DNA of 35,675 bases from Akkermansia sp. (lineage in GTDB: Bacteria; Verrucomicrobiota; Verrucomicrobiia; Verrucomicrobiales; Akkermansiaceae): assembly GCA_017517805.1 (NCBI GenBank), contig JAFWYD010000068.1, forward strand, positions 1-35,675, given 5' to 3'. A program made the translations under genes and the position numbers. A model generated the notes under the pieces. That model saw only the letters and a program-made list of their open reading frames with translations. It made no database searches and was not told where the DNA came from. This document shows, in pieces, positions 16,068-28,033 of this stretch. Within the stretch, counting starts at the first letter, position 1; the number at the start of each line of letters is the position of its first letter.

Positions 16068-17416
16068 GGCTCTTCTGCAATAATTGTGGAATGAGCCCCG
16101 CGAGGAAGAAAAGACAAAGGAGAAAACTATTAAGAAAGAGCAGAAAAACATTGAGCATGGAGGAGATAACTCCTACCATGCCCAGTGTTATGTATTTGAA
16201 GTACTTGAAAATTACAGGATATAGCTTTGATAGTCAAGGCAAATTTGAATATGCCGTATGTCTTGAAGCAGAAAAAACGATTTGTCCTCATTGCAAGGGG
16301 GAGAGCCTGTATGCCCATGGATACAGGTATCGAAACCTCAGTCTCATGGGCAGGGATGGAGCCAGAAAACGTATAAGGCTCAGGCAACGTCGATTCAAGT
16401 GCCGGTGTTGTGGCAGGACTTTTATGCAGGATTGCAGCCGCATCGGTGTTGGCAAATGGCAGCGACGCAACGCCAGGCTCAATGATGCTATTTCGCGGGA
16501 ATGCGCTAATGGAGTAAGCAATAAGCAGATTGCTCAAAAGTACCGGATGAATGCCAGCACAGTGGAAAGGCAGCTGCACAGGAATCATGAGCAGTTGCTA
16601 CGCGAACAGCTGACTTATCCTTGCCCCATGGTGATGGGCATTGATGAACACAGCATTCACAGAGGGCGCACCAAAGGCGCGAAGTTCGCCGTTACCTTGA
16701 CAGACCTTCGACATCGCCGGGTGTATGAAATCTTTGAGGATAAGAACTCAAAGACATTAGAGGCAAATCTGCGCCGCTTAAAAGGAAGAGAGAAAGTAAA
16801 AGTGGTATGCATGGACTTGAGCTCCCCCTTCCGTAACCTGGTGCAGCGGCTTTTCCCGAATGCTAAAATTGTTGCAGACCGGTTTCATGTGATAAAACTT
16901 GTTATCTCCACATTCCACGAGTTCTGCAAAGCTGAAGATCCGGACATTCGATGGAAGCGCGGCATCACCTGCGCTCTGCGAACAAAGGGTAAGAATCTGA
17001 CCGCAAAACAAAATCAACTACTCCAGAAGGAATTTGAGCAGCATCCAGCCATTCAGACAGCGCACGAATTCAAGGAAGAACTGTGTGCCTTATTAAGTAT
17101 CAAGGAACAGAAGAGAAAAGCTTGCATTCCATTACTGGAAAAGCTCAAAGAAATGGTATGGCTATTGCTCCATGATGCGCCAGAGATATTCAAGAAACTT
17201 GGGCGCACCATCAGACAATGGTTCGAACCGATTATCCGCATGTGGCGCTTTACCAAAAGCAACGGAATCACCGAAGGATTCCATAGAAAAATGAAATTAA
17301 TTCAACGCCGCGCCTATGGCTATCGTAACTTTCAGAACTACCGATTAAGAGTCTTAATTGAATGTGGGCACATTGTGATATGAAAATTCAAATTCCACAC
17401 TTTTTGCTATTGACCC
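16068..17416 (+). mobile_element. Complete ISL3-family insertion sequence, 1349 bp
   Basis: The element is bounded by imperfect 25-bp inverted repeats: left GGCTCTTCTGCAATAATTGT at 16068 and right ending at 17416, with 18 of 25 positions matching by my alignment. It is flanked by perfect 8-bp direct repeats AAAATACC. The GGCTCTT tip is typical of ISL3 elements. It holds one transposase gene with no frameshift, so it may still be active. It lies between hipB and the tRNA-Pro gene. Confidence 0.92.
16157..17383 (+). CDS. ISL3-family transposase
   Basis: The product of about 408 aa has an N-terminal zinc-finger part ('ICPHCKGESLYAHGYR' then 'FKCRCCGRTF'), a helix-turn-helix near 'NKQIAQKYRMNASTVERQL', and a DDE catalytic domain. 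The likely triad is D163 (MGIDEHSI), D220 (VCMDLSS) and E373 (NGITEGFH), followed by the signature RRAYGYRNFQNYRLR. The frame stays open back to 15998, but those codons lie outside the element, so the start must be inside: candidates are ATG 16091 (within the left repeat), 16157 and 16178 (GGAGGA 13 nt upstream). I chose 16157 with limited certainty. The stop is 8 nt before the right inverted repeat. The transposase is uninterrupted. Confidence 0.9.
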   Translation: MEEITPTMPSVMYLKYLKITGYSFDSQGKFEYAVCLEAEKTICPHCKGESLYAHGYRYRNLSLMGRDGARKRIRLRQRRFKCRCCGRTFMQDCSRIGVGKWQRRNARLNDAISRECANGVSNKQIAQKYRMNASTVERQLHRNHEQLLREQLTYPCPMVMGIDEHSIHRGRTKGAKFAVTLTDLRHRRVYEIFEDKNSKTLEANLRRLKGREKVKVVCMDLSSPFRNLVQRLFPNAKIVADRFHVIKLVISTFHEFCKAEDPDIRWKRGITCALRTKGKNLTAKQNQLLQKEFEQHPAIQTAHEFKEELCALLSIKEQKRKACIPLLEKLKEMVWLLLHDAPEIFKKLGRTIRQWFEPIIRMWRFTKSNGITEGFHRKMKLIQRRAYGYRNFQNYRLRVLIECGHIVI

Positions 17417-17424
17417 AAAATACC
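17417..17424. repeat. Right 8-bp target-site duplication of the insertion sequence
   Basis: AAAATACC immediately follows the right inverted repeat and is identical to the copy at 16060-16067. It fixes the right boundary of the element. Confidence 0.9.
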
Positions 17425-17450
17425 TCTTTTCCCATCATTTTCAAAACCCC

Positions 17451-17494
17451 AGCAATCCCTGTCAAGGCATACTCATGCCAAGACTGGGATTGCT
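17451..17494. repeat. Long imperfect hairpin between the IS and the tRNA genes
   Basis: The arms AGCAATCCC...GTC..GGCAT and ATGCC..GAC.GGGATTGCT pair around an ACTC loop. That is 17 paired bases in a 20-position stem, with symmetric mismatches only. No T-run follows. It does not belong to the IS (27 nt beyond the target duplication) and no gene lies on either side to explain it. The remaining sequence up to 17620 shows no gene I can support. Confidence 0.7.
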
Positions 17495-17620
17495 GACAAC
17501 AAAACATCAGGCGGTACGTGCAGGATACGGAGTCGCGGATGACGCCACCGGTTCTGTGATAGCCTGGGCAATGATATCAAGCCCTCGCATCTTACATACA
17601 TGGTTGACACTACACAAGAC

Positions 17621-17662
17621 AAAAAAATCGCACTGTGAAGGGGTTACATCTTCTACAGTGCG
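17621..17662 (-). terminator. Rho-independent terminator of the tRNA transcript
   Basis: On the minus strand the stem CGCACTGT(a)GAAG / CTTCACAGTGCG (17662-17629) is followed by a run of seven T residues after one A (17628-17621). It lies 21 nt beyond the 3' end of tRNA-Pro. Confidence 0.75.
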
Positions 17663-17682
17663 TTATTTATGGTAAAATCTGA

Positions 17683-17756
17683 TCGGGGCGACAGGATTCG
17701 AACCTGCGACATCCAGCTCCCAAAGCTGGCGCTCTACCAGGCTGAGCTACGCCCCG
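17683..17756 (-). tRNA. tRNA-Pro (anticodon UGG)
   Basis: The minus strand reads CGGGGCGTAGCTCAG... and ends ...TGTCGCCCCGA (74 nt). The acceptor stem CGGGGCG/CGCCCCG is fully paired. The anticodon stem CCAGC/GCTGG encloses the loop TTTGGGA, giving UGG. The T-loop TTCGAAT is standard and CCA is not encoded. It is cotranscribed with tRNA-Phe upstream. Its 3' end faces the accessory region, making it a candidate integration site. Confidence 0.96.
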
Positions 17757-17795
17757 CATGATGCCGGAGATGAAGGTACCCGGGCAAAAAAATAA

Positions 17796-17868
17796 TGGCT
17801 CGGGACGGGATCGAACCGCCGACACGCGGATTTTCAATCCGCTGCTCTACCAACTGAGCTACCGAGCC
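17796..17868 (-). tRNA. tRNA-Phe (anticodon GAA)
   Basis: The minus strand reads GGCTCGGTAGCTCAGTTGG... and ends ...CGTCCCGAGCCA (73 nt). Acceptor stem GGCTCGG/CCGAGCC is perfect, and the anticodon stem GCGGA/TCCGC encloses TTGAAAA, giving GAA. It precedes tRNA-Pro by 39 nt on the same transcript. CCA is not encoded. Confidence 0.96.
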
Positions 17869-17903
17869 ATTCTGCAAGCCCGCTCTTAGCGGGGTGCGGG
17901 GAG

Positions 17904-17932
17904 ATTCTACACCAATTCGCAAGGAAACGCAA
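17904..17932 (-). promoter_or_regulatory. Promoter of the tRNA-Phe/tRNA-Pro transcript
   Basis: On the minus strand TTGCGT (17932-17927), a 17-bp spacer and TAGAAT (17909-17904) precede tRNA-Phe by 35 nt. The GC-rich stretch right after the -10 (CTCCCCGC) resembles the discriminator of stringently controlled stable-RNA promoters. A small hairpin CCCGCT/AGCGGG (17879-17893) lies in the leader. Confidence 0.65.
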
Positions 17933-17997
17933 GCTTAAAAGTGCATTTTTTAGCATTTTTTTATCTTCCCAGCTATAAAGTTCTGAGAACTGATGCA

Positions 17998-18654
17998 TTA
18001 GCGTATCGTTTCCAAGGCTACCAGGAGCTCAGAGAGCGATGAATAGAGCTTATTTGCGGCAGAAAAATCGCTCTGGGCAGTCATCCGGTTGGGGATGGCC
18101 ACGCAGGGGATGCCGGCATTGCAGGCTGCGGTAATGCCATTCCGGGAATCTTCGATGACGAGGCACTCTGTTTTTTCCAGTCCCAGGCACAAGCGGGCCG
18201 CTTCAAAAAGGTCGGGAGCCGGTTTGACGGGATAACCATCAGTGCGGGTAAAGACTCCGGCAAAACGGTGGTAAATACCGAGTTTTTCCAGCCAGCCCTG
18301 CACCCAGCGGCGCGAAGAGGAGGAGGCAACAGTCATGCCTATCCCCTGCACGGAGCACCAGTCCATGAGTTCTGCAGCGCCTTGCATGAGCCCCATGAGC
18401 TCCAGGTCGGCCTCCAGCACGGCCTGGCGGGCGGGGGTTTCCTTCTCCCAGTCGTAGTGTTTGCCGGTGAGTTTTTCAAGATGTGCGGCGGGATCCCAAT
18501 GGGTATAGCCAGCGCCGAGACATGGGGCATAGGTCTCGATTGTGATTTCCTGACCTTCTCGGGCATAGAGCTGCACCCAGGACTGGTAGATGGCCCATTC
18601 GGTATCTACCAGCACCCCATCGAAATCAAAGATAATCCCCTTGGGTAGATTCAT
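17998..18654 (-). CDS. HAD-superfamily phosphatase/phosphomutase (subfamily IA)
   Basis: This 218-aa protein shows all four HAD motifs: IIFDFDGVLVDTE with nucleophile D10 and D12, the motif II serine in 'TVASSSSRRW' near residue 110, the lysine in 'YPVKPAPDLF' near 145, and the acidic motif IV in 'LVIEDSRNGI' near 168. The helical cap between motifs I and II places it in subfamily IA, like beta-phosphoglucomutase or GPH/pyrophosphatase enzymes. The substrate cannot be told from sequence. It starts 13 nt after the LptF/LptG-like gene on the same strand and is probably the last gene of that operon. No signal peptide; cytoplasmic. Confidence 0.85.
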   Translation of the reverse strand: MNLPKGIIFDFDGVLVDTEWAIYQSWVQLYAREGQEITIETYAPCLGAGYTHWDPAAHLEKLTGKHYDWEKETPARQAVLEADLELMGLMQGAAELMDWCSVQGIGMTVASSSSRRWVQGWLEKLGIYHRFAGVFTRTDGYPVKPAPDLFEAARLCLGLEKTECLVIEDSRNGITAACNAGIPCVAIPNRMTAQSDFSAANKLYSSLSELLVALETIR

Positions 18655-18667
18655 TCAGAAAAACAAA

Positions 18668-20029
18668 TCAGGGTTCGCCTTTCAGTTTGGCACTTATCCA
18701 CTCCCAGACGCTGCGGTGAGCCAGATTCTTGAGGAATAGGTAGACAGCGATACAGAGATAGAGCATGTTCGGAATCCATGCGCTGAGCCAGGCCTGAAGA
18801 ACCCCGGCTTCGCCAAATGAGGGGAATACGCGGTAGAAGAACAGCATGAGTGCTGCCAGCAGCACCGCAATACCAATGCCCTTCATGGTACCCCGGCGCT
18901 GGAATGTCACGGCGCTTGGAATGGACAGCAACACCAGCACCATGCACGAAAAGATACGGGCTATGCGGACATGCCACTCTGTGCGAATCTTACGGCGGTC
19001 CTCTCGCGAACCAGCCCCGGAAGCAATGTATTCATACATGGCTGAGGTTCCCATGGAATCGATGCGGTCGTTATACCCGGGGCTGATAATCTGATACGGT
19101 TTTTCTTCAAAGTCCAAGGTCACGCTAGCCTGGTATGTATCATCTTTCGGGCGCACTCCAGGCTCAGCGATTTCGCGCAAGTATACATGCTCGAGAGTCC
19201 AGGTGGAATTTTCCTTATTCCAGATTGCTCTCTTTGCGCGGTACTGTCTGAGCTGGCGGCCTGGAATCTGGGGATCGAACTGGTCGATGGTAACGCCAAG
19301 CATAGGTTCACCAGGATTAGTAACAAGAGCCGGCGTTTCGATACGCCAGATACGGGATGTAGCCTCACTGCGGTATACCACGCTTTTTGCTGATCCATCG
19401 GCATTTGTGTTCTTCTTCATCACCATTTCGCGATACTGGGCACCGCTGGGAGCCCAATGGAATCCGCATATACCGTAACAAAGAGACACCAGCCCACCCA
19501 TGATGAAGATAGGCACGCAAAGACGCAGCAAGGAACGCCCCGATTGCAGCATGCCGGTAATTTCGCAGCCGCCGCATAGTTTGCTGAGGCACCAGAGCGA
19601 GCCCATCAATAGTGTATACGGCAAGATCTGGTACAGGAACATCGGCAACTGGGTGCCATAAAAGCGCAATGCCTGAATCAAGGGCTCATCGAAGCGCGAC
19701 CGGAACCGCTCCATATTGTCCGTAAAATCTGCCAGGATGTAGATGAGCAGCAGAATAAGCGTACACATCAGGAAATAAGAAACAAAGTTCCGGCACATGT
19801 AGCGATCCATGGTTCCCATGAACATGTAGAATACAGCACCAACAGCAGGCAGATAGCAGAGCAGGCCCAGCAGAACAGGGCGCAGCAACTGCTCAATCGG
19901 GTAAGTTTCGGGCATGCCGGGGACTTCCCACTTCATCTGCTCCAGTTCGCCAGGCACCAGGTACAGGGCCAGCAAGCTCCCCAGAACAAAGAGGACAATG
20001 GCAGGAAGGATTCGCAAGATAACAGACAT
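18668..20029 (-). CDS. LptF/LptG-family permease (lipopolysaccharide export)
   Basis: This 453-aa inner-membrane protein belongs to the YjgP/YjgQ family. The family core starts at about residue 74 with 'MDRYMCRNFVSYFLMCTLIL' and 'LADFTDNMERF', continues with 'LPYTLLMGSLWCLSKLCG', a periplasmic beta-rich domain (about 200-340), and three C-terminal membrane segments (for example 'VLLAALMLFFYRVF'). LptF and LptG with LptB extract LPS from the inner membrane and feed the LptC/A/D bridge. I cannot tell LptF from LptG, and no partner is in the window. Residues 1-73 hold two extra membrane segments (about 5-25 and 48-70), making it longer than the usual ~360 aa. It follows the metallophosphoesterase by 44 nt. 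Confidence 0.82.
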   Translation of the reverse strand: MSVILRILPAIVLFVLGSLLALYLVPGELEQMKWEVPGMPETYPIEQLLRPVLLGLLCYLPAVGAVFYMFMGTMDRYMCRNFVSYFLMCTLILLLIYILADFTDNMERFRSRFDEPLIQALRFYGTQLPMFLYQILPYTLLMGSLWCLSKLCGGCEITGMLQSGRSLLRLCVPIFIMGGLVSLCYGICGFHWAPSGAQYREMVMKKNTNADGSAKSVVYRSEATSRIWRIETPALVTNPGEPMLGVTIDQFDPQIPGRQLRQYRAKRAIWNKENSTWTLEHVYLREIAEPGVRPKDDTYQASVTLDFEEKPYQIISPGYNDRIDSMGTSAMYEYIASGAGSREDRRKIRTEWHVRIARIFSCMVLVLLSIPSAVTFQRRGTMKGIGIAVLLAALMLFFYRVFPSFGEAGVLQAWLSAWIPNMLYLCIAVYLFLKNLAHRSVWEWISAKLKGEP

Positions 20030-20073
20030 TGGGAGAAGAGAGGATGTTCAGGTAATAAGGTATTTGTATGGAG

Positions 20074-20868
20074 TTACAGCCCGGTGCCGAGGCGTTCTGC
20101 CAGATACCCGGGCAGTCCCACCGAGAGAACGGCTTCCTGGGCAGCCTTGACATCGTATTCCACACGGCGAAGGGTCACGGTTCCAGCATCAGAATCGTAA
20201 ATACCGTAACTGGCGCGGCAGTCGCCATCGCGGGGTTGCCCCACAGAACCAACGTTGATAAAGTATTTCACACCAGGGTTCAGGGGGATGACGACTTCTC
20301 CGCGCATGTTGAGTTCCTGCCAGTATTGAGGCATCTCGATGGAATGGTGACCATCCCAGACAAAGACGCGGGGCTGGTGAGTATGCCCGTGGAAGCAGAT
20401 GGGAAGGAACTGGCGGTTGAAGTTCCCGGTTGCATCGTTCGCATTGAGGATGTAGTTCCAGGCCTGGGGTTGGTCAAGGCTGGAGTGCACCAGGACGTAC
20501 TTGGAGCGTTCGATTCGCTGCAAAGGCAACCGGCGCAGCCAGTTTACGCTGTCGTCATCGAGGCAGGAAGCATTCCACTCCATGGCCTGCCGGGCATAGT
20601 GATTCATGCGCACTTCGAGTCCACGGCGGGTTTCGGGATCACGCATAGCCATGGCATAGCGGACCACTTCCTCATCATGATTTCCCTTGACTACGGGACA
20701 CCCTATGGCACGAATTTCATTCACACACTCCTGGGGGAAAGCGTTGTACCCCACGACATCGCCAAGACAGACCACACCCGTACACAGCTCGCACTGATAA
20801 TCTGCCATGACGGCATATAAGGCGTGGAGATTGGAATGAATATCGCTGATGATTGCTATTCTCGGCAT
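20074..20868 (-). CDS. Calcineurin-like metallophosphoesterase
   Basis: The 264-aa protein has the complete binuclear-metal signature: D9-x-H11 in IISDIHSN, GD37 in CLGDVVGYN, GNHD (62-65), H128 in YVLVHSSLD, and HGHTH (160-164). This resembles the YfcE/MJ0936-type branch, phosphodiesterases with broad or unknown natural substrates. The frame is open 36 codons further upstream, but the family start MPRIAIISD and a promoter 13 nt before it favour the ATG at 20866-20868. It is first in a probable operon with the LPS permease and the HAD phosphatase. A link to envelope metabolism is only suggested by that context. Confidence 0.85.
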   Translation of the reverse strand: MPRIAIISDIHSNLHALYAVMADYQCELCTGVVCLGDVVGYNAFPQECVNEIRAIGCPVVKGNHDEEVVRYAMAMRDPETRRGLEVRMNHYARQAMEWNASCLDDDSVNWLRRLPLQRIERSKYVLVHSSLDQPQAWNYILNANDATGNFNRQFLPICFHGHTHQPRVFVWDGHHSIEMPQYWQELNMRGEVVIPLNPGVKYFINVGSVGQPRDGDCRASYGIYDSDAGTVTLRRVEYDVKAAQEAVLSVGLPGYLAERLGTGL

Positions 20869-20881
20869 AGGCAACTGATAC

Positions 20882-20910
20882 GTTATAGCACATCCAGGCT
20901 GAATCTGCAA
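20882..20910 (-). promoter_or_regulatory. Promoter of the metallophosphoesterase-LptF/G-HAD operon
   Basis: On the minus strand TTGCAG (20910-20905), a 17-bp spacer and TATAAC (20887-20882) lie 13 nt before the ATG, leaving a leader of about six nucleotides. Confidence 0.6.
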
Positions 20911-20988
20911 GCCCCTAATTGCAGGTTTTGCGCGCATTTTACCAGACGAGCAGAAAACGCGCGCGCCCCTGGGCATCCGGGCGGGCAG

Positions 20989-25426
<4,438 letters not shown>

Positions 25427-25467
25427 CCAGACCGCAGATTTTTTCTTCTCCATGACCGCGATTCAGC

Positions 25468-25496
25468 TTGAACTGGCGCGCGCGCATGTGTAAAAT
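25468..25496 (+). promoter_or_regulatory. Promoter of the AI-2E-family permease and lysA
   Basis: TTGAAC (25468-25473), a 17-bp spacer and TAAAAT (25491-25496) end 10 nt before the ATG at 25507. The spacing again leaves almost no leader. Confidence 0.65.
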
Positions 25497-25506
25497 CATG
25501 CGCGAT

Positions 25507-26619
25507 ATGATGCCCCAGCCAACTGCACCCCAGAAAGAGCGCCTGCCCTATTTCGGAGAAGGAGCACGGACCTTGCTCACCGTAGCAGCCTTCGTGATTG
25601 TCATCATGGGTCTCCAGGCTGCGCGTAGTGTCCTGCTCCCGATTCTCATGGCCGGGTTTCTGGCCATCATCAGCTATTCCATCACCAAGCTGCTCAGCAA
25701 ATACCTGCGATTCCCGCACTGGCTGGCCGTCGCCTCCACCGTGATTGCAGATGGCGGTATCCTGTTCGGTGTAGCCAGCGTCATCAAATACCTGGCGTCA
25801 GACATGAAGAGCACCCTGCAGAGTGAGTTCACCTCTCGCATGGTTGAAAAATACAACGAGCTCATGAGATGGCTGGGCAACTTCGGGCTGGAACAGCAAG
25901 CCAGGGAGCTGGTGCGCTCCCCGCAGGATTTGTTTGACACCCAGCAGCTCGTAAGCATCGTGCAGTCCATATCCGGGCAGGCAATCTCCTTCATCACCAC
26001 CTGCACGCTGGTGCTCGTGCTCATGACCTTCATGCTGGGTGAAGCAAAGTTGTTCAAGAACAACCTCCGCCGGCTGCCGAGCAGCTCCAAAGGCAAGGAA
26101 GACTTCATCGTGGCACTGCGTGGTATCCAGCGCTATCTGTTCATCAAAACCGTCGCCAGTGCCACTACTGGAGCTCTGGCCTGGTGGGCATGTGCGGCCA
26201 TGGATGTCCCCTTTGCCTTCCTGTGGGGAGTCATTGCCTATGTGCTCAACTACATCCCCACCATCGGCTCCATCGTAGCCGCCATCCCCCCCATCATCAT
26301 GGCCCTGCTCATGGGCGGCTGGGGAGATGCCGCCATCATCACCGTCTGCTACGTAGCCATCAACTTTGCCATTGGCAATGGTATCGAACCCATCTTCCTG
26401 GGCAAGCAATTCGGCATTGCCACCTCTGTGGTGCTGCTGGCCGTGCTCTTCTGGGGCTGGGTATGGGGGCCTTGCGGCATGCTGCTGGCAGTCCCCATCA
26501 TGGTGCTCATCAAGCTGGCGCTGGAAAACTCGCGCGATCTTTCCTGGGCTGCCACCATCATCTCCGATGAGCCGCCGGCTCACGTAAAAAAACTTAATCA
26601 TAACATCGAAAAAAACTAA
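25507..26619 (+). CDS. AI-2E family transporter (PerM-like membrane protein)
   Basis: This 370-aa integral membrane protein fits the AI-2E/PerM family. Two hydrophobic segments near the N-terminus ('TLLTVAAFVIVIMGLQAA', 'VLLPILMAGFLAIISY') and one following them precede a large soluble loop (about 80-150), then 'FITTCTLVLVLMTFMLGEAK' and a C-terminal cluster with the conserved 'FLWGVIAYVLNYIPTIGS' and 'WGWVWGPCGMLLAVPIMV'. Family members export AI-2 or act as Na+/H+ antiporters; the substrate here is unknown. An in-frame ATG three codons earlier (25498) is possible. Its TAA overlaps the lysA start (TAATG), so the two genes are coupled. Confidence 0.85.
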   Translation: MMPQPTAPQKERLPYFGEGARTLLTVAAFVIVIMGLQAARSVLLPILMAGFLAIISYSITKLLSKYLRFPHWLAVASTVIADGGILFGVASVIKYLASDMKSTLQSEFTSRMVEKYNELMRWLGNFGLEQQARELVRSPQDLFDTQQLVSIVQSISGQAISFITTCTLVLVLMTFMLGEAKLFKNNLRRLPSSSKGKEDFIVALRGIQRYLFIKTVASATTGALAWWACAAMDVPFAFLWGVIAYVLNYIPTIGSIVAAIPPIIMALLMGGWGDAAIITVCYVAINFAIGNGIEPIFLGKQFGIATSVVLLAVLFWGWVWGPCGMLLAVPIMVLIKLALENSRDLSWAATIISDEPPAHVKKLNHNIEKN

Positions 26620-27905
26620 TGCACTCCTTCGCCTACCAGAATGGTACCCTCTGCTGCGAGAATGTCAAGCTGTCAACCATAGCAGAGGCCGTTGGCACTC
26701 CGGTCTTCGTGTACAGCAAAAAGACCCTTACAGAAGACCTTGCCGAATTCCGCAATGCCTTTGCCCCGCTGAATGCCCATGTGGCCTATGCCGTGAAGGC
26801 TTGCTCCAGCAAAGCCATCCTCAACCTGATGGCGCAGCAGGGAGCAGGCTTCGATATCGTTTCGGGCGGGGAGCTCTGGCGCGTAATCAACGCCGGGGGC
26901 GATCCCACCCTCTGCACCTATGCCGGTGTGGCCAAGACAGAACCGGAAATCCGCTATGCACTGCAGCAGAACATCTATTGTTTCAACTGCGAAAGCGAGA
27001 ATGAACTGCGCGAAATCAACCGCATCGCCGGAGAAATGGGAGTGAAAGCCCCCGTGGCCGTGCGGGTCAACCCGCATGTAGATGCCCACACGCACAAATA
27101 CATCACCACCGGCACCAATGAGAACAAGTTCGGCGTTGATATCACGCGCATTGAGGACGTGTACGCCACCATAGCCGCAGAAATGCCCCACCTGCACATC
27201 AAGGGACTGCAGATGCACATCGGCTCGCAGCTGACCGAAGTGCAGCCCTTTGTCGCGGCAGTGGAAAAGGTGCTTCCCATCGTGCAGAAATTCATGAAGC
27301 TCTACGGTATCGAGTTCTGGTCCATCGGTGGCGGTATCGGCATTGTGTACGACGGCTGCCTGGCCTCCGGTAAGCCCGAGTGGTGGGTGGCCCACCCGGA
27401 GCAAATCACCATCCAGAGCTACGCAGATGCCCTCATTCCCCTGCTCCAGCCGCTGGGTATCAAAATCCTGCTGGAACCGGGGCGCCGCCTGGTCGGCAAT
27501 GCAGCGGCCATGCTCACCACCTGCATCTACGAGAAGAAGGGCGAAGCGAAGACCTTCAAGATGATTGATGCCGGTATGAACGACATCATCCGCCCGGCAC
27601 TATATGAAGGCTACCACGAAATCTGGCCCGTCACCGAGCACTCGGGAGATGAGATTCTGGCCGATATCGTTGGTCCCATCTGCGAGTCCGGTGATTTCCA
27701 GGCACAGAACCGCCTCATCGCCGATGTGAAACCGGGCGAAGTGCTTGCAGAAATGAGTGCCGGAGCCTATGGATTCAGCATGTCCTCCACCTACAACTCC
27801 CGCCCGCTGGCCGCCGAAGTACTGGTCGATGGGGACAAGTGGAGCATCATCCGCCACCGCCAGACCCTTGAACAAATGGTGGAAGGAGAAGTGCTGCCCG
27901 GGTAA
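26619..27905 (+). CDS. lysA: Diaminopimelate decarboxylase LysA
   Basis: The 428-aa protein is a fold III PLP-dependent decarboxylase. The Schiff-base lysine is K60 in 'HVAYAVKACSS'. Further family blocks are 'GAGFDIVSGGELWR', 'GLQMHIGSQL', 'EPGRRLVGNAA', the substrate-binding C355-ESGD and 'GAYGFSMSSTYNSRP', which identify the DAP-specific branch. It makes L-lysine from meso-diaminopimelate, the last step of the DAP pathway. The residue order and length (about 420) are normal. The start codon overlaps the permease stop, and a strong terminator follows 27 nt after the stop. Confidence 0.95.
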   Translation: MHSFAYQNGTLCCENVKLSTIAEAVGTPVFVYSKKTLTEDLAEFRNAFAPLNAHVAYAVKACSSKAILNLMAQQGAGFDIVSGGELWRVINAGGDPTLCTYAGVAKTEPEIRYALQQNIYCFNCESENELREINRIAGEMGVKAPVAVRVNPHVDAHTHKYITTGTNENKFGVDITRIEDVYATIAAEMPHLHIKGLQMHIGSQLTEVQPFVAAVEKVLPIVQKFMKLYGIEFWSIGGGIGIVYDGCLASGKPEWWVAHPEQITIQSYADALIPLLQPLGIKILLEPGRRLVGNAAAMLTTCIYEKKGEAKTFKMIDAGMNDIIRPALYEGYHEIWPVTEHSGDEILADIVGPICESGDFQAQNRLIADVKPGEVLAEMSAGAYGFSMSSTYNSRPLAAEVLVDGDKWSIIRHRQTLEQMVEGEVLPG

Positions 27906-27931
27906 AATACAGGCAAAAAAAACTAATCGAG

Positions 27932-27962
27932 AGCCGCCGGCACACACACCGGCGGCTTTTTC
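27932..27962 (+). terminator. Rho-independent terminator after lysA
   Basis: A 9-bp GC-rich stem AGCCGCCGG / CCGGCGGCT around an 8-nt CA-rich loop is followed by TTTTT. It ends the hrpB-side permease-lysA transcript. Confidence 0.9.
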
Positions 27963-27995
27963 CATGAAATAATCTCGGAGCGAAGGGATTTAACC

Positions 27996-28024
27996 TTGAC
28001 GCGGAAGGAGCTATCGCCTAGAAT
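27996..28024 (+). promoter_or_regulatory. Promoter of the repeat-tailed membrane protein gene
   Basis: TTGACG (27996-28001), a 17-bp spacer and TAGAAT (28019-28024) end 9 nt before the ATG at 28034. GGAAGGAG in the spacer cannot serve as a ribosome binding site because it lies upstream of the start of transcription. Confidence 0.68.
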
Positions 28025-28033
28025 GGTCGGGTC

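Noticed and set aside
15998..16156. Extended N-terminus of the transposase frame
   Set aside because: Codons before 16068 lie outside the insertion sequence, as shown by the inverted repeat and target duplication, and overlap the hipBA promoter.
17475..17675. A 66-codon plus-strand frame between the IS and tRNA-Pro
   Set aside because: It covers one arm of a hairpin and the tRNA terminator, and has no ribosome binding site or recognisable motif.
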